9,615 nucleotides of DNA, from positions 1 to 9,615 of the forward strand of contig JBLHUT010000132.1 of NCBI GenBank assembly GCA_047629975.1. The letters are read 5' to 3'. Below the pieces are notes generated by a model that saw only the letters and a program-made list of their open reading frames with translations, was not told the DNA's origin and ran no database searches. Below, one piece after another: positions 6,653 through 9,615 of this stretch (position 1 is its first letter; each line of letters opens with the position of its first letter). The position numbers and the translations under genes are program-made. Source of the stretch: JBLHUT01 sp047629975. Lineage in GTDB: Bacteria > Pseudomonadota > Alphaproteobacteria > Rhodobacterales > Rhodobacteraceae.

Positions 6653-7030
6653 TTACTCGGGTCTTGCCCACCGCTGAATCGCTGCTGCGGAGTCGGTCGG
6701 ACCCGTATTGAACGCAATCCGCGCATTTGCAGCATGTTCGTGGACGGTATTTACAAGCTGTTCGAAAACAAGAAAATGATCATCGTCCTTGCGAACACCA
6801 GCACCGATCATCACGACGTCGAAGCTGTGTTTGCCAAGGATCGCTTCCAAATCGGAAGCCGCAGTGTCTGCGCCATGAATGTATGCAAGCATCGCGTCGT
6901 AGCCCAACTGCTTGAGACCGACCTCATCCGTCCGAAGGCTTGCCTCAAGCTTTTCAGGGGTTAGCCCGGGATACTTCGCATAGTCGACGGCGGACGGATG
7001 CCACCCGATCATCAGAATTTTCTTGGCCAT
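6653..7030 (-). CDS. Small conserved protein of unknown function
   Basis: This 125-residue soluble protein starts at the ATG at 7028-7030, with an AAGGA ribosome binding site 7 nt upstream. It opens with KKILMIGWHPSAVDY, a beta strand and glycine loop reminiscent of Rossmann or flavodoxin-like folds. A central VVMIGAGVRKDDDHFLVFE segment is followed by NTVHEHA and ends in NTGPTDSAAAIQRW. I recall this pattern from a widespread family of conserved hypothetical proteins of about this length, with no assigned reaction. There is no signal peptide or membrane segment. It is divergent from a MarR-family gene across an 80-bp spacer with repeated motifs, so it is probably that regulator's target. No nucleotide-binding or catalytic residue can be assigned safely. 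Confidence 0.85.
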   Translation of the reverse strand: MAKKILMIGWHPSAVDYAKYPGLTPEKLEASLRTDEVGLKQLGYDAMLAYIHGADTAASDLEAILGKHSFDVVMIGAGVRKDDDHFLVFEQLVNTVHEHAANARIAFNTGPTDSAAAIQRWARPE

Positions 7031-7044
7031 CGTAAGTTCCTTGG

Positions 7045-7104
7045 TTGTAACAAAATCAAAGCCGTGTCAATTTGGATTACACAATATTAGGTTACATGTA
7101 AATC
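7045..7104. promoter_or_regulatory. Probable MarR operator region with repeated GTTACA/ATTACA motifs
   Basis: The 80-bp divergent spacer carries three related motifs: TGTAAC at 7047-7051 region (GTTACA on the minus strand), GGATTACA at 7074-7081, and GGTTACA at 7090-7096. The last is the left half of a perfect ten-base palindrome, TTACATGTAA (7092-7101). The palindrome lies 10 nt before the MarR start codon. MarR regulators usually bind such AT-rich dyads and repress themselves and a divergent gene. Binding here is inferred from layout. Confidence 0.5.
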
Positions 7105-7110
7105 AATTTT

Positions 7111-7596
7111 ATGACAAACAACAGCCCCCCCCAACGCCCCGAGTCGCTCGGGCGCTATGTGAACTTTGCATCCGCAGCGACAAATGCGCTTTGTAACAGC
7201 CTGCTTTCAGAACATGGCCTTACGCTTCAGCAATGGGTAGTGCTGAGCGCATTGTGGCAAAACAAAGAATTATCGGTCTCGGAGGTGGCAGACTATACTG
7301 GCAATGCCGGGCCTGCCACATCCCGAATTCTTGATCGCATGTTCGAAAAGGGGCTTGTCGGCAGACGGCAGGATACGCTTGATCGACGCTCCAGCAAAGT
7401 ATTTCTGGAACCCAAAGGAGAGGCCCTGCGCCCCCTTCAAGGCTTTTTTGAAAAGGTGAACGACATCCTTTCGCAAGGCATGACAAAGGCGGAAATCCAA
7501 TCGCTTTATACTTTGCTCGAACGTGTTTCAGACAATGCCCATCAGTTCGAGCATCGTTCAAAGGCTGACAGGACGGCAGGTAACCAACCCGAATGA
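7111..7596 (+). CDS. MarR-family transcriptional regulator
   Basis: The protein has 161 residues. It carries the MarR winged helix-turn-helix: LTLQQWVVLSALWQ at residues 37-50, LSVSEVADYTG at 54-64, a recognition helix GPATSRILDRMFEKGLV at about 67-83, and the wing RRQDTLDRRSSKVFLEPKG at 85-103. Helices on either side would form the dimerisation part. The acidic-basic DRR of the wing is intact. The ATG at 7111 has no visible ribosome binding site; the nearest G-rich bases are about 20 nt upstream, so the message may be leaderless or weakly translated. No later methionine gives a full domain. It is divergent from the small conserved gene at 6653-7030, its likely target. Ligands of this family are often phenolic compounds or oxidants, but none can be inferred here. 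Confidence 0.92.
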   Translation: MTNNSPPQRPESLGRYVNFASAATNALCNSLLSEHGLTLQQWVVLSALWQNKELSVSEVADYTGNAGPATSRILDRMFEKGLVGRRQDTLDRRSSKVFLEPKGEALRPLQGFFEKVNDILSQGMTKAEIQSLYTLLERVSDNAHQFEHRSKADRTAGNQPE

Positions 7597-7686
7597 AACC
7601 CCCTGTCTGCTGGTAGCCGGACCCGCGCCGCCGGTCTGCTCGCGGCAACCGAGCAAACGGGCTTTCCAATGCTACCCAAGACGGAA

Positions 7687-7823
7687 ATCAATGCATGCAT
7701 GCGTGTCCCTCCGCCAGACGTTTCGCTCACGGCCGCCGTCGCGATGCCCGTTACAGGCGCAGGCGCAGGCACAAAACCGGTCCCCATCGCCATGCCCGTT
7801 TCAAGCACTGCGCGACGCGACAG
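7687..7823 (-). pseudogene. Possible remnant of an exported protein with a twin-arginine-like signal
   Basis: A minus-strand frame reads SRRAVLETGMAMGTG followed by FVPAPAPVTGIATAAVS, closely like a twin-arginine export signal (paired arginines, hydrophobic core, Pro/Ala cleavage region). It has no usable ATG: a TAG lies at 7827-7829 in frame. The nearest ATG (7833) is in another frame and reads MLASVASR, as if a frameshift separated start from signal. After about position 7690 the frame becomes featureless, and it ends at 7542 inside the MarR gene on the other strand. It lies 45 bp downstream of the dehydrogenase gene. This could be the stub of a decayed gene or coincidence. Confidence 0.25.
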
Positions 7824-7869
7824 ATGCTAGCATTCAAATGAAATGCCGGTCCTCGTTCATCGCCCACAC

Positions 7870-8769
7870 CTAAGGGAAAACAACGCCGGTCAGGTCCTCG
7901 CCGACCGCCCACAACCTCTGCGCCACCGCAGTATCCAGCGCGGCATCGTCAATCAAACCAAGCGCCGGAAACCCGCCGAATTCCTTGGGGCCGTCGGGGC
8001 CGAAATAATCGCCCGGCGTCGCACCGCCGGTCGCCGCAACGAGCGTCGGCAACGATCCCTGCCATGTGTCCATAAAGGTCAGACCCGCCAGAAGCTCCGG
8101 GTCTACGTGTCGCTGCAACTCTGTCTTCGTAAACCCCGGATGACAGGCCACCGACAGAACGTCGTCGCCCTTTGTCTTCACACGACGCGCCAACTCCAGC
8201 GTAAACATGATATCGGCCAACTTGCTCTGGTAATATTCCCGGCGCGGGTCATAAGGCTTTTCAAGCTTCAGATTGTCGAAATCGATCCGGGCGCCGCGAT
8301 GTGCAATGCTGCTGAGGGTGACGACACGCGATCCGGAGGTTGCTTTCAGAATGTCATAAAGCCTGCCGGTCAAGGCGAAATGCCCGACGAAGTTGATGCC
8401 GAACTGGCTCTCGAGCCCATCATCGGTTGTTCCAGCGGGCGGCATCATCACACCCGCATTGTTGATCAACACATCCAGATGGGAATGGGTGTCGCGGAAC
8501 GCGTTGGCAAAGCCCTTCACCGATTGCAGGTTTGCCAGATCAACGATCCCGGACTCGATACTGCCTTCAATCCCCTGTGCCCTGATGTCGTGGACGGCGC
8601 GGTCGATCTTCCCGGCGTTGCGTCCCGCGATGATCACGTCAGCGCCAACCGCTGCCAAGGCCAGTGCCGCATGATAGCCGATGCCGGAATTACCGCCGGT
8701 CACAAGGATCGTCTTGCCCCTCTGACTTTGAAGGTTTGCGTCGATCCAGTTCTGGAATTCCGAATTCAT
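7870..8769 (-). CDS. Short-chain dehydrogenase/reductase
   Basis: This 299-residue cytoplasmic NAD(P)-dependent oxidoreductase starts at the ATG at 8767-8769; the best ribosome binding site is a weak GGA about 9 nt upstream. The Rossmann motif TGGNSGIG is at residues 24-31, NNAG at 103-106, the structural asparagine in INFVGHF near 126, the catalytic serine at 153 or 154 (TLSSIAH) and the YxxxK pair at Tyr179 and Lys183. An arginine at about residue 50 (IIAGRN), after the second strand, suggests a preference for NADP. The roughly 20-residue N-terminal lead and 300-residue length recall the retinol-dehydrogenase or WW-domain-oxidoreductase-like SDRs, which in bacteria act on unknown carbonyl or alcohol substrates. 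All catalytic residues are present, so the gene should be functional. It is convergent with the MarR gene. Confidence 0.92.
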   Translation of the reverse strand: MNSEFQNWIDANLQSQRGKTILVTGGNSGIGYHAALALAAVGADVIIAGRNAGKIDRAVHDIRAQGIEGSIESGIVDLANLQSVKGFANAFRDTHSHLDVLINNAGVMMPPAGTTDDGLESQFGINFVGHFALTGRLYDILKATSGSRVVTLSSIAHRGARIDFDNLKLEKPYDPRREYYQSKLADIMFTLELARRVKTKGDDVLSVACHPGFTKTELQRHVDPELLAGLTFMDTWQGSLPTLVAATGGATPGDYFGPDGPKEFGGFPALGLIDDAALDTAVAQRLWAVGEDLTGVVFP

Positions 8770-8895
8770 ATCTGGCGTCCATTCGTTATTGAGCGCCGGT
8801 CGACGAGCACTCTTGCTTCAATACCGAACCAGCCTCGCATGTGGTTTCTTAGCGCACAATGCGATTTTCCAAGTATCTCGAATTGTTGGCCCGGA

Positions 8896-9003
8896 TCAGA
8901 CCTTCCCCTCCATCCAATTCGCCACGATCAGCCCCGCCACGCTGTCCACCCCCCCATCTGCATCCCGCGCGAGATGCAGTCGCCGGGGCCGATTTACGCG
9001 ATT
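8896..9003 (-). pseudogene. Possible C-terminal fragment of an unrecognised gene
   Basis: A 35-codon minus-strand frame ends with GVDSVAGLIVANWMEGKV and a TGA at 8896-8898. The last 18 residues look like a genuine protein C-terminus, but upstream the frame turns arginine-rich and meets a TGA at 9004-9006. There is no start codon or ribosome binding site, so it would be the tail of a gene cut off near the decayed recombinase. It points towards the dehydrogenase gene, 127 bp away. The 126 bp between them (8770-8895) show nothing else recognisable. Confidence 0.25.
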
Positions 9004-9299
9004 TCATCCTCCGGCTTTCCCGGCAAGACGGTTTCCGTAGTCGGATAAAACTGGCGGATGCAGAGTACTTCAGCCTTTCTCGCCGTGATGAAGCCGAAGC
9101 CCGCGCTGCGCCGACGCGCCCGGCTCCTAGCGTGAAACAGGCCAAACGCGCGTTGGTGCTCATGCCAAAAAGCACCCCTCGCGAGATGCGAGACAAGGCG
9201 ATTTTTGCGCTCTTGTGTCTGACGGGCATTCGCGTTGCAGCTCTCGTCTCACTGCGCATCAAGCACGTTGATCTAACCGAAAAGTCCGTAACGCAGAAC
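8994..9299 (+). pseudogene. Tyrosine recombinase (integrase) fragment, truncated at both ends
   Basis: From about 8994 the plus-strand frame reads LRDFILRLSRQDGFRSRI, then DAEYFSLSRRDEAEARAA, then MRDKAIFALLCLTGIRVAAL and SLRIKHVDL. This matches the end of the core-binding domain and the start of the catalytic domain of phage-type integrases. The first catalytic arginine is in LTGIR. The N-terminal SAM-like domain is missing: the in-frame sequence back to the ATG at 8859 is proline- and arginine-rich and not integrase-like. The C-terminal half, with the His-X-X-Arg and catalytic tyrosine, is cut off at about 9300 by the IS element. The fragment cannot be active. Confidence 0.75.
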
Positions 9300-9337
9300 T
9301 GGTCTTGTCACGCTTACGTTCCGGTCTCTCAACTCAT

Positions 9338-9615
9338 CTAGGCTGCCTTTCGTTCGAACGCCAAGGGGCTTTTGCCGCCTAACGACGAGTGCCGTCGCCG
9401 CGGATTGTAGAACCCGTTAATATACTGGAAGATGGCTCCTTCAGCTTGGCGTCTGGTTTCCCAGCGGTTGCGCCAGATCAGCTCTGCTTTGAGCGATCTG
9501 AAGAATGTTTCCACCATGGAATTGTCGTAACAATTGCCTTTTCCGCTCATCCACTGCCCGGCAGTGCATGTTGCCATGCACGAGAGGGGAGACTTTGAAG
9601 CCATGCTTTGACAAC
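9338..9615 (-). pseudogene. IS3-family transposase (OrfB), C-terminal part, frame broken
   Basis: Positions 9338-9550 encode MSGKGNCYDNSMVETFF and onward through ELIWRNRWETRRQAE and FYNPRRRHSSLGGKSPLAFE, the standard C-terminus of IS3-family DDE transposases. The last catalytic glutamate is in MVETFF, with a lysine seven residues later, as usual. Family members read HGFKVS directly into MSGKG. Here HGFKVS is present at 9588-9605 but in another frame, separated from MSGKG by 37 extra bases (9551-9587). Because 37 is not a multiple of three, the reading frame is broken and the transposase should be inactive unless frameshifting rescues it. The rest of the gene lies off the window. Confidence 0.85.
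9551..9587. repeat. 37-bp palindromic insertion inside the transposase gene
   Basis: Two overlapping dyads fill most of this segment: CACTGCC and GGCAGTG around one base (9552-9566), and GTGCATG and CATGCAC around a TTGC loop (9564-9581). They share three bases, so only one hairpin can form at full length. The segment is extra relative to the family's HGFKVS-MSGKG junction. It looks like a small mobile palindromic element or a rearrangement scar. Confidence 0.55.

Larger units (their letters stand above)
9300..9615 (-). mobile_element. IS3-family insertion sequence, 3' end (runs off window edge)
   Basis: The integrase frame stops resembling integrase after VTQN at 9299. The next base begins TGGTCTTGTCACGCTTACG, which would be the terminal inverted repeat in TG...CA style. 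A 38-bp non-coding end then precedes the transposase stop codon at 9338-9340. The element's start and its other repeat lie beyond the window, so the boundary is inferred from loss of integrase similarity and from the transposase position. Confidence 0.7.

Noticed and set aside
7637..7655. TGCTCG/CGAGCA hairpin after the MarR gene as a terminator
   Set aside because: The six-pair stem has a seven-base loop and no T tract on either side, so it does not meet terminator criteria.
7754..7770. Short tandem repeat (CAGGCG units)
   Set aside because: Fewer than three full units, and explained by Pro-Ala codons in the minus-strand frame; too short to be a meaningful repeat.
7843..9048. A 401-codon plus-strand open frame across the dehydrogenase gene
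   Set aside because: It is antisense to a short-chain dehydrogenase with all catalytic motifs intact, and its composition (Arg, His, Gln, Pro) is typical of a shadow frame.
8849..9262. A 137-codon minus-strand open frame over the integrase fragment
   Set aside because: It is arginine- and serine-rich and antisense to a stretch with clear integrase motifs.

Overview
The window looks like a chromosomal or plasmid segment of an alphaproteobacterium, most likely a Rhodobacteraceae (Roseobacter-group) member. This is inferred from the protein flavour, a moderately high GC content, and the style of the tyrosine-recombinase and IS3-family remnants. No rRNA, tRNA or CRISPR is visible.

Positions 1-5780 hold a complete sugar-utilisation locus in two divergent arms. 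The minus-strand arm runs from a strong promoter near 3809-3838 through a periplasmic solute-binding protein (3739-2480), a MalF-type permease (2366-1425), a MalG-type permease (1425-577) and the start of an alpha-galactosidase-like GH36 enzyme (571 to the window edge). The plus-strand arm holds an IclR-family regulator (3923-4708) followed 13 bp later by the MalK/UgpC-type ATPase (4722-5780). Together these would import an alpha-galactoside (melibiose, raffinose or similar) and hydrolyse it in the cytoplasm. A perfect 6-bp-arm palindrome (3774-3790) in the divergent spacer is the natural operator candidate. Hairpins between the binding-protein gene and the first permease gene probably set their expression ratio.

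Positions 5781-6652 have no gene I can name. They hold a minus-strand intrinsic terminator, a long perfect-looking hairpin, and a minus-strand open frame that may be decayed coding sequence. Positions 6653-7596 hold a divergent pair: a small conserved protein (minus) and a MarR-family regulator (plus), separated by an 80-bp spacer with repeated GTTACA/ATTACA motifs. Positions 7597-7869 may hold the remains of a gene with a twin-arginine-like signal. A short-chain dehydrogenase follows on the minus strand (8769-7870).

From about 8896 to the right edge the sequence is a scrap yard: a possible C-terminal gene fragment, a decayed tyrosine recombinase lacking its N-terminus, and an IS3-family element inserted into that recombinase at about 9300. 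The element's own transposase is broken by an apparent 37-bp insertion made of two overlapping palindromes. I did not find a convincing new multi-gene system. The points most worth checking are the palindromic insertion, the divergent operator and the undescribed spacer.
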